A DNA stretch of 64,000 bases, taken from NCBI GenBank assembly GCA_013180625.2, contig SNVD02013667.1, forward strand, positions 434,001 to 498,000, in the 5' to 3' direction. Positions 22,115-33,145 of this stretch are shown here, in pieces (position 1 is the first letter of the stretch; every line of letters begins with the position of its first letter). Origin of the DNA: Boswellia sacra (taxonomy: Eukaryota > Streptophyta > Magnoliopsida > Sapindales > Burseraceae). The position numbers and the translations under genes were made by a program. The notes below the pieces were generated by a model, which was not told the origin of the DNA, did no database searches, and saw only the letters and a program-made list of their open reading frames with translations.

Positions 22115-24084
22115 AAAAGTAATGGTAAGTAACTTAATGTTTTTTATGAAGGTTTAAAAAAATGAAACTTATTTTACCATGATGCACATGTTACCGATCT
22201 CTGCTCATAATCTGTTATACATTTATACGAGAGGTCCTATTTAGCTTCCATTAAAATTAATTATATGTTATCCGTTATAAATTCATATTGGATATAAAAA
22301 TAAATTATTGCCTTCAAGCATGCTAAATAAATTCAAAAAATACTAATTTGTTTCACTGGCCTTTAATATCTTTCTCCTAACTCATCCAAGTCCTTTACAA
22401 TTCCGCACCTTACTTTTTGGGTGCAAAACAATAAAAATAAAGGATCGCCCTAATTAAATAACGATATTATTGCGAATAATCTCTCATAAGATTTGTCCAA
22501 ATGTTCTAGCATTCAATTTGAAAAAATCAATTGTGAAATTGAATGTCAGTAAGCGACTAAATTAAATTGCGTCTTCAAGGAATAATTTGAAACTACATTA
22601 TAGAACTCCATTATGCAAGGAGTTTTGTTAGTGATTAATTGACATACAGAGGTTCTCAAATTCGGACTTCGGAATTTCTTTAAATTTAAATATGTTCTTT
22701 TTTTTTTTTTTTTAAAGTTTTTGAATGCATTCAAAAAGAACTTCCTTACGCAAAGAGTATTGTTTGTGGCTAATCGATATATAGGAGTTCTTCAATTCAA
22801 ACTTTCAGAGTTCTTTAAATTTGGATATGATCATTTTCTGTTTTAGGTTTTAAATGCAGTCAAAGGCAGTTGGAAGCAGATTAGGGTTAAATTTAGCTTA
22901 AAAAAATATTGCCTCATGGTGCCCAGTGAGAGACTGCCTTTGCCTTGTTGCCGTGATAGTAGATGAAAGCATAACTGGAAGAGCAGGGGTGGAGCCAAGA
23001 TGTCATATAAAGAGGGCCGAAAAACGAACTGACTTTAAAAAGAGAGAATTGATTATATTTAAAGCAAACTATCATTCAAAATAATCAAAATTTAGTTTAT
23101 ATTATGCTAAAGTATTAGTCAAAATAATGTCACCATTTTTTATATTTTAAAAAACACAATTACTATATGTTTGGAATTTAACCAAGAACAACAAACAAAT
23201 TAATTTAAAAGAAGAAACTAATGGTTACTCTTTTTCATTTTTATTTCATAAGGAGACAAATATAGTGACTAATAGTAATTTATCAAAAATCCCAAATGAA
23301 AATAGATCTTAAGAAGTAAAAAAAAAATAACGAAATAAAATACAATTATTGATTTTCTCAAAAGAAAATCTAAACTCTTAAACTTAATTTATTATTATTA
23401 TTATTAACGTTGTAGTTCTTGTTTTCTTAAGAATCGTTTCAATTATATTTGTGATATCAATTTAAAAAATTTGAAAGAAAATTAATTATTTTTATGTTTA
23501 ATAAGAGAGAACAAGGTTTGGGGGTTTGTAAATAGAAAGAATAGTCTTTTTAATATTTAGTTGAAAAAATAATATTAAAAATATCAAATTAATCATTTTT
23601 ACATTTTTTATATTTATAAAATTAATTGTGAAATCTTTTCAGTCGTAGTCATATTTATGATCCATGGCATATAATCATATTTTGATCAATGATGGCTCAA
23701 TTCATTTTGCATTGCTTTTGGTGTTTCCAATTTGCAGGGTTGGCTACAGAAGCTTGATTCTGGATATAACATGATGGATATATTACAAAACATGCTGCTC
23801 AAAGCTGATAGGGCAAAGTCTCTTTCATACACTCTTACACAATTCAATGCTTTAATGGCCCCCTAAGAAGGTTTCTTTCTGTTGCTGATCCACTAACAAT
23901 TTTGATAGTGTTAAGGCTGTCTAATATATCAGTCCTAGAAGTAATACCACTATCTTTGTTTTTGTTCACCATTAAAATTCATTACCTTTACAAATATGCA
24001 AAAATATATATGCATTGTTTAAATAACTTTTGTCAACATCTTATTCTGGATCTGAGTTAAACTTAGGATTTTTGATGATTGGAA

Positions 24085-25357
24085 ACATTGAAGCATTGCT
24101 TCACTGTAGGTTGGTTGAAAACCAAATAGAGAATTGTCCTGTTGTACATTCAATGGCTACCTTGGATATTATCGGAATTCCATTATCGTTTTCACTGTGT
24201 TTGTACTCAATACACTTGTGCTTGTGTATAGTTTAACTACTGAGTTTATACGAGGAACTTATCTTTCCAAATATGTTATGTAAATTATCCTCACTTAATA
24301 TGAAAAATTATCATTCAAATGTATAATTACTTGAAGGCAGAAATAAATATACTGAGATTCTCACAAATTCTTGGAATCGCATTATATTCTCTGTAAATTG
24401 TTGAACAAAGATTTTATTATTAGAATGTGTTCCCCTGTTTTTTTATTAAATTTGCATCAATATATTGAATTATGTTTGTTATATGAGATCATTTGTTAAA
24501 GTATGAAAACAGATTGGATAAAAGATTAACGTATTAAGGTGAGAACCGAGAAACTTTACCATGTGTGTCGGAAATATGACTAGTAGGAGGCATTGAAGTT
24601 CTTGTTGGAGGTAATCAATGATCATGAGTTTGTGAACTGCAGGATTATGATGGTAGTGGCATTTCACATCGTGCTGTGATTAATAAACAAGTAGGATAAT
24701 GTCTCAAGAAATTAGTCGACGATTTGGGTCCAGTTAACTTGATTATTTACTTAATTTTACAACAAAAACAGTAAGACACCTTTGCACATAGCTTATGTAG
24801 GAAATTCTAAGAGTCAAACTTGAATTTAACCCATTTAACTTGAATTTTAGGATTTCTTCTGACAAGGGATTGAACTTTACTTTTACCGAGTTCTTTTGAA
24901 GTGAAATGAATCAGGTTGATGTGTCATAACATCATTTAACAATTACGACGATGTAAGGATGGAACTCTTGCAGAGAAAATTAACTCTTCGCTACTTCTCT
25001 CATGATCAGTCCTTTGGTTAAAATTTTAAGTAATTTATTTTGTAATCTTCATTGCAATGTCATATTTGGTTACCTCTCCAGTGAGTAATGTTGGTAACTC
25101 CCTAATCATTATTTTATTATTCATTCTCTTGGTCATTTGCTTCTTTTCTTCACAAATTTTGAAATCTATGATTTCTCCATAGTTGTGTCCGCGTCTCTTC
25201 GTCAAGAATATATAAGAAACTAAAATAATGCGTGCATGTAAAACTATTTTCATATACTCGTGTCTACAAACTTCTTCCCTTTTCAGTTGTCATTAGAAAT
25301 TCTTTTGTAAATATAAATTAGTTATTCATCCATCTCATTTGTACAATTGTGTAAAGT

Positions 25358-25403
<46 letters not shown>

Positions 25404-25871
25404 ATATATATATATGCTTATTTATTTAGGATCATTAAATATGTGAATAATTAACTTTCGTTTTTAATCATTGGATCAAATTATATAACAGTTAAAATTC
25501 TATGTCGCAAGTTTAAATCAATATTTTAAGTATAAAAATTAGTTTACAAGCACACCCACATGCCATACATATACAAAGTAAGATATATTAATCAATATGG
25601 ATGTACATAAAAATATCTGTGAAACAAGGAGATAAACAAAAGGGCTAAAGAAAAAGTTTATCATCATGTCGATGAGAGCTGCACAAACTATGAGCACCAT
25701 TAGTAGAAGCTTCAAGAGAAAGTTTATCATCATTGAGCTTTCCATTGCTTAATACTCACTCCAAAGAGGATGTTAAGAAGTTTTAAAGCTTCAGTATATC
25801 TCTTTTCGTATTGAATAATATGATAAAACAAGAAAAACCTTGACATATATATAAAAATTTCAAGGGTATAA
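24085..25871. repeat. Array unit 7 (truncated)
   Basis: Follows the unit pattern up to the left arm of the promoter hairpin (AGGGTATAA at 25863-25871), where a copia-like LTR interrupts it. It has a compound (TA)n/(TG) tract at 25362-25416 and the truncated peptide gene copy 7. The plus-strand frame ending ...LDII in other units lacks its stop here (24030-24236). Confidence 0.9.
25539..25745 (-). pseudogene. Peptide gene copy 7, cysteine domain deleted
   Basis: The start and signal peptide (MESSMMINFLLKLLLMVLIV) are kept from ATG at 25745 to about Asp26, after which the frame runs into unrelated residues to a chance stop at 25539 (68 codons). Relative to intact copies about 280 bp are missing, from just after residue 26 to well beyond the normal stop. 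This removes all six Cys of the mature domain. At the junction is a ~12-nt filler (GTTTATCATCAT, about 25657-25668) that matches the nearby signal-peptide coding stretch at 25722-25733, as expected of templated end-joining repair. The TATA box is present, but the promoter hairpin is cut by the retroelement insertion. Non-functional as a cysteine-rich peptide. Confidence 0.85.
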
Positions 25872-25947
25872 TGTTGGAATAAAAGGTTTTAAATTTTATG
25901 AGTTATGAATTATAATTATTCATGGGTTACAAAATTCATTGAGTTAT
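25872..25947 (+). mobile_element. Copia-like LTR fragment, left part
   Basis: Begins TGTTGGAATAAAAGG, a start typical of plant Ty1/copia LTRs, inserted in the left arm of the unit-7 promoter hairpin. It is interrupted at 25948 by the Athila-like element and resumes at 37185. The GTTAT at 25943-25947 is the target duplicated by that element. Confidence 0.55.
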
Positions 25948-27476
25948 TGACACATCCGAAAAAGGATTGTCTCCCAAGTATAGGAGTGTCGAAGTAATAA
26001 TCCCGTTGAGACCGAGGTCGATCCACGAGGAAGGGGATTTTAGCGTTACAAATTATAAGATAAGCAAATATGATATGAATAATTCAAAGAAATGACAAGA
26101 TAATATCAATAAATATGTAAGATGGTGGGCGGTATTACCGACCATTCAAATATAAAACAAAAAGCAAGAGGAGGTAAAACCATCCATGGAAATAGGTGGT
26201 ATAACCAACCATAGTAAATTAAAGAACAATTTCATAAGGTGGTAGAACCTACCATAGTAAATAAAATAAAAGTTCATAAACAATAGAATAATTAAAATAC
26301 AAGAGGAATTAACACAATAACAATGAAGGCTAAGGTTAGGGGATCCGCCCTTTATATTTCGAATAAGGATAATTAACCCATTTTAGTTATATGAATTATA
26401 TTTGTTTCATTACCAATATTTATAACACTTCTTGTAAATGGGTTCAAGTATCCAATATGTCAATCACTATATGTCTACAACAAATCAAGGTTCTAACTAG
26501 ATTCGTGTCGGTAAAGAAGAACCATACATCATTTAGAAAGGATCCAAGCATTTGATGTGCCAAGGATTGTCGACAATGGATCAAGACCTCCACTTTACGA
26601 GTGGTGTCAAGATTGATTAAGAAATTAAATATAAATCATATTGAATAAACATTATAAGATTAAGATTATTAAGCACATATTAGGGTTAGAGAATCCTTAT
26701 TCTCATATCAAGGGTTTCACCCTTTCACCTTAGCAAAAGAGAAATTAGAAGAACATTATAATAGAAAGAAAATAAATGCAAGAAAAAGGAAATTCATTAA
26801 TAACATAAACACACAAAACACAATACAAGATCCTAGCCAAAGCCAAAATGTTCCAGCCAAGGCCAAGATGCCCCCAATGGGTCACAAGACACCTCTATTT
26901 ATAGATACATCCAGGGGCAAACTTGTCAAATTAGAAGGGCATAATTGTTAAATATTAGTTGTAAATATCTTTGACAATTGGGATCATTAGGCACCGACTT
27001 TGACCATCAATTTTGACATTGAAATATTAAGAATTTTAATTTAATCACATGTCTTCACGAAAGTTGTAGACATTTCTCTCAGCTTTCTAGAACATATTGA
27101 TTTGCACAATTTGGATATGTATTTTGAGAGATACGGTCCAAATACTGAGGCCTGGTCAGACTGGGCCGAGACTATAGATGGGTTCATTTCAAGCCCAATT
27201 TGGTCCACTAAGAGCCCGAATTTGATGATTCTTGTGAAATGCAATCTTGTAGACAATTAAATCAGCTTTCCAAAACATTAAGAATTGCACCATTCTGATC
27301 TATAAATAGAGATTTATGCCCATTTTACCGAACCTGTAACAAAACCAAAATTAAGAGAAATTAATTCGAAAGATGCAAATGCTACAAATATACTTAAGTT
27401 GAGGAATTTAATGACACTATTAATGCAATATGATGAACTAAACTATTATTAAACATGCATATTTAAGTGTTCATCA
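25948..27476 (-). repeat. 3' LTR of Athila-like element
   Basis: Starts TGACACATCC on the plus strand and ends GTTCATCA. It pairs with 35651-37179 and has the same length. Between its inner edge and the LOG stop is about 1.37 kb of non-coding sequence. Confidence 0.92.
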
Positions 27477-27491
27477 CAACCCCCAACTAGC
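27477..27491 (-). other. Polypurine tract of Athila-like element
   Basis: On the minus strand AGTTGGGGGTTG lies directly against the 3' LTR start TGATGAACAC, the expected place for the plus-strand primer. Confidence 0.6.
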
Positions 27492-27779
27492 TTATTGCTA
27501 GTCCCTAGCAATTAAAGCGTTATTCTTTAGAAGTGATTTATAGAATTTTACATCCAAGGTGGTCATTATTGCACTCTCCTTGATTTTATTCAAATAAACA
27601 AACTCTTAACCAATTATTATTATTATTTTTTTTTATGACTCATGTACCCTTCGGTCAAGATATCTATAAACCTTCTTTTTGTACTTAGTCAACACATGAC
27701 TATGGGGCTTATTAGAAAGAAGCTATATCGGTTCTAATATTTGTTAAGGCAAATAACCTTAGGTAAGGGGCATTTATTC

Positions 27780-27833
<54 letters not shown>

Positions 27834-28845
27834 TTCTCTTTTTTTTTTTAAAGGAATGCATCTTTAACCCATGTAGCGAGCCTTAGGCTAATGACTCCCA
27901 GACCAGTTGGCCTTAGGGCATTAGGTGTTAAGACACCCATTCGAGCTTAACGACTCGGGTTGCCGATGCTTTATTTTTGCTTAGAAACTTGTGGATAGTA
28001 CAATGTTCAATCCCATTAAGCTTTCTCCTTAATCCATGTAGCGAGCTTTAGACCAATGGCTCCCAAACCAGTTGGTCTTAGGGTATTAAGTGTTGAGGCA
28101 TCCATCGGGCTTAATTGCTTGAATTAAGAAGGCTACGAGACCAAACTTATCCACAATTGCTCTCTTCTTCTTTTTTTTTCTTTTTTTCACTTTTTTTTTC
28201 ACTTTTTTTTTAACTTTCCCCTTCCTTTGTGTTGTTATCCTAAACAAAACAAAAGAACTCAATATTACAACATTTCATTTTGCCATCCACAATCATGTAT
28301 CAAGGTATGTGTGTGTGTGCGAAGAAAGGTTCATGAATACTTGCTTAATGAGTACATAAGCACACAATTTTTAAATGATAAGGTTGTGAGAGTTCATAGA
28401 TTTGAATAATTCAAAGTGGAATGAATAAGACCTCCTTGTTATAAAATTCAAAAATCAAGACTAAATAATATCAAATAAGTCTTCAAAAATGCAAGAATAA
28501 AATGACAAAGTGGTTAGAATGGGTTTCAAGAGTTCAAACTGGTCCTCCCTACTCTGCCATTCCTGACCCAGAACGCGTCTCAAGAGGATTTGAACTCCTT
28601 ACACCGCACTCTGAATCTAATTACTAACTCGCTTTTTTTTTCAAGAAAAAAGAAAATTCAAGACACACTTATGTCTATTATCCTTCCCCCCGAACCAAAT
28701 GAAACATTGTCCTCAATGTTTAAATGTAGAGAGATAAAGTATAGGAGACATTACCTGAAGCTTTTGTTATTCAAGAGAGATGACCTGAAAGACTCATAAA
28801 ATAACATGCTAAAAATAAAATAAAATAAAGGACAAGAAAAAAAAA
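27492..28845. repeat. Non-coding tail of the Athila-like element
   Basis: No gene seen. It holds a (TA)n tract at 27780-27831, poly-T/poly-A tracts near 27610-27640, 27832-27850 and 28150-28210, and an imperfect ~82-bp direct repeat (27868-27950 and 28034-28114, both beginning CCATGTAGCGAGC). It is the stretch between the LOG stop and the polypurine tract. Confidence 0.7.
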
Positions 28846-29496
28846 TTACAAACGGAGATTCAGATCCAATTTGCACTTTTTGTTTTGCCCTCCTGCCCAA
28901 TTAATTTGAGTACTAGCTGGGTCAGGTTCATACTCAACTTCTTGTAATTTGTCAAGTAGCCTCACCACAGAAGTGGCAGAAATAAGGATCTTTCTCGCTG
29001 AATGAGGGATAAAATTCTGTTCCACAGCTGCATCAACAAAACTTATCAAAGGATCAAAGAAATTTTTAACATTCAACAAACCTATGGGTTTTTTATGGAG
29101 ATTCAGTTGGGCCCAAGAGGCAATTTGAAAAATTTCTTCAAGAGTGCCAAAGCCACCTGGTAAAGCAATAAAGGCATCTGAATTGATGAGCATATGTGCC
29201 ATGCGTTCATGCATAGAGGAGACCTGTAACTCCTTCCCAACCGTTTTTCCAACAATACTTTCTACAGCCAAAGCTTTAGGAATAACTCCTAAAACTTGAG
29301 TACCTCCTACATGTGCAGCTGTTGACACACAACCCATTAACCCGAGGCTACCTCCCCCATAAACCACATGAATCTTTCTTTCAGCCAGTAGCCTACCAAG
29401 ATAATTCGCTACTTCTACGAACTCTTCACTTTTACCTGGTCGAGATCCACAGAATACACATATCCTTTGGATTCGACGTTTTGAAGTTCCCTCCAT
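28846..29496 (-). CDS. LOG-type cytokinin riboside 5'-monophosphate phosphoribohydrolase, intronless, inside a retrotransposon
   Basis: Intact 216-residue frame, ATG at 29496. LOG enzymes convert cytokinin riboside monophosphates to the active free bases in one step, in cytosol and nucleus. Visible motifs: VFCGS (13-17), GGGSLGLMG (47-55), AHVGGTQVLGVIPK (61-74), MHERMAHM (95-102, with the catalytic-type Arg98), and PGGFGTLEE (113-121, with Glu121). The last two are the family signature. Length matches plant LOGs, but plant LOG genes usually have several introns; this one has none and lies in the element's sense between integrase and the 3' LTR. It therefore looks like a processed copy captured by the element. 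The C-terminus ends LDLNLRL, an LxLxL pattern like EAR repression motifs, possibly by chance. The reading frame is undamaged while gag-pol around it is broken. Confidence 0.88.
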   Translation of the reverse strand: MEGTSKRRIQRICVFCGSRPGKSEEFVEVANYLGRLLAERKIHVVYGGGSLGLMGCVSTAAHVGGTQVLGVIPKALAVESIVGKTVGKELQVSSMHERMAHMLINSDAFIALPGGFGTLEEIFQIASWAQLNLHKKPIGLLNVKNFFDPLISFVDAAVEQNFIPHSARKILISATSVVRLLDKLQEVEYEPDPASTQINWAGGQNKKCKLDLNLRL

Positions 29497-29543
29497 GTCT
29501 ATGTAACTCTCTAACTATGTGTGAAGAAGAGAACAAGACATGT

Positions 29544-29554
29544 GGTATTTATGG
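29544..29554 (-). promoter_or_regulatory. TATA-like element before the LOG gene
   Basis: CCATAAATACC on the minus strand, about 50 bp upstream of the ATG at 29496. It could serve as a core promoter independent of the LTR, though the implied leader is short. Confidence 0.35.
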
Positions 29555-29810
29555 AGTGCAAAAAGGTATGCTAATGATGATATCTATCTAGGTAGCTCGA
29601 TTGTTTGTTGAAAAAGTTGACAATAATGCCCAAAAATTCAAAAGAGATGAAATAAGACACCATAAGTCAAACAAAAGATACAAATTCAAAAATGACAGCA
29701 ATGAGGTATTAAAATTCAAAAATGATGGCACGCATGCATATGTACAGGTAGTTGTGACTGTGGCTCACATCTTCCTCTGGTTTTACGTCCAGAAACGGCT
29801 TAAACACCTT

Positions 29811-30167
29811 CTATGAGTTGGGGATATGCTTCCCATCCAGTTTTCTTATAAACTGGCAAACAGGGTCGTTTTGAGTCAGATTCCCAAGACTATAGCGTTC
29901 CTGCTCATCTCGGAATTGTGTCCACAAATTAAAAATTTCACGCTGCACAAGTCCACAAGAATGCATCTCAAGAGTCACTCGGATATCATCCAAAGACTCC
30001 TTACTCAGTCCATTCTTGATGAACTGTAGTTTATCCTCTCGATTGTTAGACAAATATTCCAAGGAGCGGCAACGCTGGTTACAAGTCCATCTTGCACATT
30101 TGTGACAAACTTGTAATCTTTTTGCTCTTCGCTTTTTGGCATAAGAGCTTTTTCCCAAACCTGGCAT
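29811..30167 (-). pseudogene. Basic Cys-cluster protein resembling plant-virus nucleic-acid-binding proteins, C-terminal part
   Basis: 118 codons from ATG at 30167. Near its start is a basic stretch (K6-R17, containing YAKKRRAKR) followed by a Cys cluster C21-x2-C24-x4-C29-x3-C33; the rest is a charged, probably helical tail. A basic run just before a small zinc-finger-like Cys cluster is the layout of the nucleic-acid-binding proteins of carlaviruses and relatives, some of which act as silencing suppressors. That link is inferred from arrangement and local likeness only. It overlaps the upstream frame (30005-30358) in another phase, so the two may be one gene broken by a frameshift. It lies between integrase and LOG in the element's sense. 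Alternative: a host gene fragment captured with LOG. Confidence 0.4.
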
Positions 30168-30358
30168 ATGGGAAACAAGATTATCTGAAAACTCACAAGA
30201 GATCGAACCTTGGCTTCAATTAACCATCTTAAATCAGCAGGAATACCCTTACGCATCAACAACCTTAGTCTTTCTGCACGAGCTTTATAAATTTTAAGCA
30301 AATCATTTTGAGGAAGAGAGGGAAAATGTTTGTGCAATTTGGAGAGAATGGTATCCAT
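30005..30358 (-). pseudogene. Upstream part of the Cys-cluster gene (N-terminal region)
   Basis: Open from an upstream ATG at 30406; the ATG at 30358 (MDTILSKLHKHF...) is a likelier start since the first 16 codons look like leader. The first ~65 residues are helix-prone and basic (KIYKARAERLRLLMRKG). After about 30167 this frame runs as an apparent shadow of the overlapping frame that carries the basic and Cys motifs. A one-base phase change near 30165-30200 separates the two. Confidence 0.4.
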
Positions 30359-30485
30359 GTGAAGAAAATGAGAGAGAAGAAAAGAAAATGGATGCAAGGT
30401 GAGCAACAGTTTTTAGGGAACTGAAAAACCGACTTTAATAGTCACGGAGTACCGTATCCGCCACTTGACCGGGAAAAATCAATCC

Positions 30486-31223
30486 TTAAAAAGGATCGAT
30501 TAAAGCAATGGACTCTTCGTTTTGGACAAAATTTTCAAAGAATGGTTTTAACCGTTGTCCATTAACTTTAAACACATTACCATTCTTTGGGTTCTCAATT
30601 TCAACTACTCCATGAGGGAAAACATTTTTAACAATAAAAGGCCCAGCCCAACGAGACCGAAGTTTATCAGGAAACAAATGCAATCTGGAATCATACAAAA
30701 GAACTTTTTGTGAAGGTTCAAAAGATTTTCTAACAATGGATTTGTCATGAAAAACCTTCATTTTTTCTTTGTAGATTTTAGAATTTTCATAAGCCTCATT
30801 CCTGATTTCTTCAAGTTCACTCAGTTGGAGTTTACGTAACTTGCAAGCATCATTCAAATTTGTGTTAAATGTTTTAATGGCCCAATAAGCTTTATGCTCA
30901 ATTTCTACAGGCAAGTGACAAGGTTTTCCATAAACTAGTCTATAAGGAGACATTCCTAATGATGTTTTAAAAGCAGTTCGGTAAGCCCAAAGTGCATCAC
31001 TAAGTCTTAAAGACCAATCTTTACGATTTGGGTTAACCGTTTTTTCTAAGATCTGTTTTATCTCCCTATTAGCTAATTCAACTTGTCCACTTGTTTGTGG
31101 GTGATAAGGTGTAGAAATTTTATGGGTTATTCCATATTTCTTCATTAAGGTTTCAAATGGTTTATTACAAAAATGCGTACCCCCATCACTAATAATGGCT
31201 CGAGGAATTTCAAATCTACTCAA
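30486..31223 (-). pseudogene. Athila-like integrase, C-terminal half
   Basis: About 245 codons. Holds the second Asp of the integrase triad (ISDGGTHF), the Glu region ([17 protein letters not shown]) and the C-terminal domain ([15 protein letters not shown]). It is out of phase with the upstream frame ending at 31220, so a frameshift splits integrase within the core. Confidence 0.85.
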
Positions 31224-32587
31224 GATATTCTCTTCAAGAATTTGACAACTGTTTTGTGGTCATTGTTTCGACATGGAGTTGCCTCGACCCATTTTGAAAC
31301 ATAGTCTACTGCAACAAGGATATAGACAAAACCAAATGACGGTGGAAAGGGTCCCATAAAATCAATACCCCAACAATCAAAGATTTCAACAACAAGAACG
31401 GGATTCAAAGGCATCATGTTTTTTTTTGAAATGGATCCCAATTTTTGACAATTTTCACACGTTTTGCAAAATGCATGTGCATCTTTAAATAAGGTGGGCC
31501 AATAAAATCCACATTGTAAGATCTTAGCAGCTGTTTTTCTAGATGAAAAATGTCCTCCACATGCTTCAGAATGACAAAAGTTAATGACACTACTTACCTC
31601 ATTGTCGGGTATGCATCTTCTCATTATTTGGTCTGGACAATATTTGAAAAGATACGGATCATCCCAGTAAAAATTTTTCACCTCGGTTAAAAATTTTCTT
31701 TTGTCTTGAGCTTTCCAATGAGGTGGCATTTTCCCTGTCGCAAGAAAATTTACAATATTAGCAAACCAAGGTACAGTAGCAACGGAAAATAAAAATTCAT
31801 CAGGAAAAGAATCATTGATAGGTGAAGTTTCAATTAATGTCTCTGTCGTTAGTCTTGAAAGATGATTAGCAACGACATTTTTGGCTCCTTTCTTATCCTT
31901 TATTGTGATGTTGAATTCTTGGAGCAATAAGATCCACCATATCAATCTAGGTTTTGCATCCTGTTTAGACATTAAATATCTCACAGCTGCATGGTTAGTG
32001 TAAACAATTGTGGGAGAATCAATTAAATAAGAATGAAATTTGTCCAATGCAAATACTACTGCAAGTAGTTCTTTTTCAGTTGTTGTGTAATTCATTTGCG
32101 CATCATTTAAAGTCCTACTTGCATAGTATATGACATAAGGCTTACCTTCTTTTCTTTGTCCTAAGACAGCACCAAGGGCATAGTCACTTGCATCACACAT
32201 CAGTTCAAAAGGCAAGGACCAATCAGGAGATTGCATAATTGGAGCAGTTGTTAAAAGTCCAATTAATAAATCAAAGACATTTTGACATTCTTGAGTCCAT
32301 TCAAAGGAAGTATCTTTTATTATGAGGTTACAAAGTCCAAAAGGCATTCTCCTAAATGCAAAAGTGCCAAAGGGGCACGTGAATATGGTCTTTTCTTGGT
32401 CTTCGAGTGCAATGGGAATTTGATAATAGCCTGAGTATCCATCAAGAAAGCAGTAGTAGGGGTTTCCTGCTATTCTTTCAAGAATTTGGTCAAGGAAGGG
32501 TAAGGGAAAATGGTCTTTTCTAGTGACAGCATTTAATTTTCTATAATCAATGCACATCCTCCAACTAGATGAGGCACGAGTTGGCAA
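31220..32587 (-). pseudogene. Athila-like RT (core deleted), RNase H and N-terminal integrase
   Basis: 455 codons. RT begins with RMCIDYRKLNAVTRKDHFPL and runs through FLDGYSGYYQIP to PFGLCN at about residue 87. It then jumps in frame to KDTSFEWTQECQNVF, which belongs near the RT/RNase H connection. About 140 residues, including the catalytic YxDD-type motif, are absent. RNase H follows (LMCDASDYALGAVL), but two positions where the family has Asp read Asn (VYTNHAA, VANHLSRL). Then come the integrase HHCC zinc region (CKTCENC) and the first core Asp (WGIDFMGPF). The polymerase cannot work. Confidence 0.88.
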
Positions 32588-32641
32588 TAATTCACCCTTT
32601 TCATTTTTAACTACTGTAATGCCAGATTTCTTAGGTACTAC

Positions 32642-33085
32642 TTATGTAGGGCTTACACACTTACTATCAGAAATAGGATAGATAATTTCCACATCAAGTA
32701 GTTTGAGAACTTCAGCCCTAATGACCTCTTTCATGTGTGGATTTAATCTCGTTTGAGGTTGTTGAGATGTTTTGGCATTTTCCTCTAAATGTATTCTATG
32801 TGTGCAAATTAAGGGGTTAATGCCTTTTATATCTCTTAAAGTCCACCTAATTGCATTTTTATGCTTTTTAAGCACTTCTATCAACTTACCTTGTTGTTTG
32901 CGTGTGAGGGATGAAGAAATTACCATCAGAAATGTCTGATTCTCCTCAAGATATGCATATTTCAGTCCTTCAGTTAAGGGCTTCAATTCTAACTTGGGAG
33001 GTTCCTCTTCCTTGCTTTCATTCATTTGCCCCAATTCTTCGAATCTTGATTTTGATCCTTTTTCCAATACCTGTGCACAATCCAA
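32642..33085 (-). pseudogene. Athila-like protease-RT linker
   Basis: 147 codons ending at a TAA where the RT frame should continue (…VSPT then stop, then VVPKKSG). The stop is in phase with the downstream RT frame and is one C-to-T step from CAA. The TRLNPHMKEVIRAEVLKLLD stretch is the usual approach to the RT domain. Confidence 0.8.
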
Positions 33086-33145
33086 TAAAGAGCATCTATC
33101 CAGAAAGGATCAGACTCTAGTTCCGATGCTTGATTCAAAGGAATT

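Larger units (their letters stand above)
19966..24084. repeat. Array unit 6
   Basis: Full unit with peptide copy 6, hairpin, the exon-like frame at about 23738-23866 (open, with one extra G after the acceptor) and a long (TA)n tract at 21260-21299. A poly-T run is at 22699-22713. Confidence 0.9.
1..25871. repeat. Tandem array of ~4.1 kb units (six full, one truncated)
   Basis: A unit of about 4.1 kb recurs head to tail. Taking the window's first bases (acattgaag) as the phase marker, units begin at 1, 4046, 7670, 11723, 15890, 19966 and 24085. Start codons of the minus-strand peptide gene lie at 1856, 5459, 9506, 13613, 17753, 21867 and 25745, spaced 3.6-4.1 kb apart. By eye the units are strongly alike over their whole length, with point changes, small indels and variable (TA)n tracts. 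The array begins before the window and is cut on the right by a retroelement nest; a further diverged piece appears at 51125-51803. Unequal crossing-over is the usual way such arrays grow. Confidence 0.95.
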
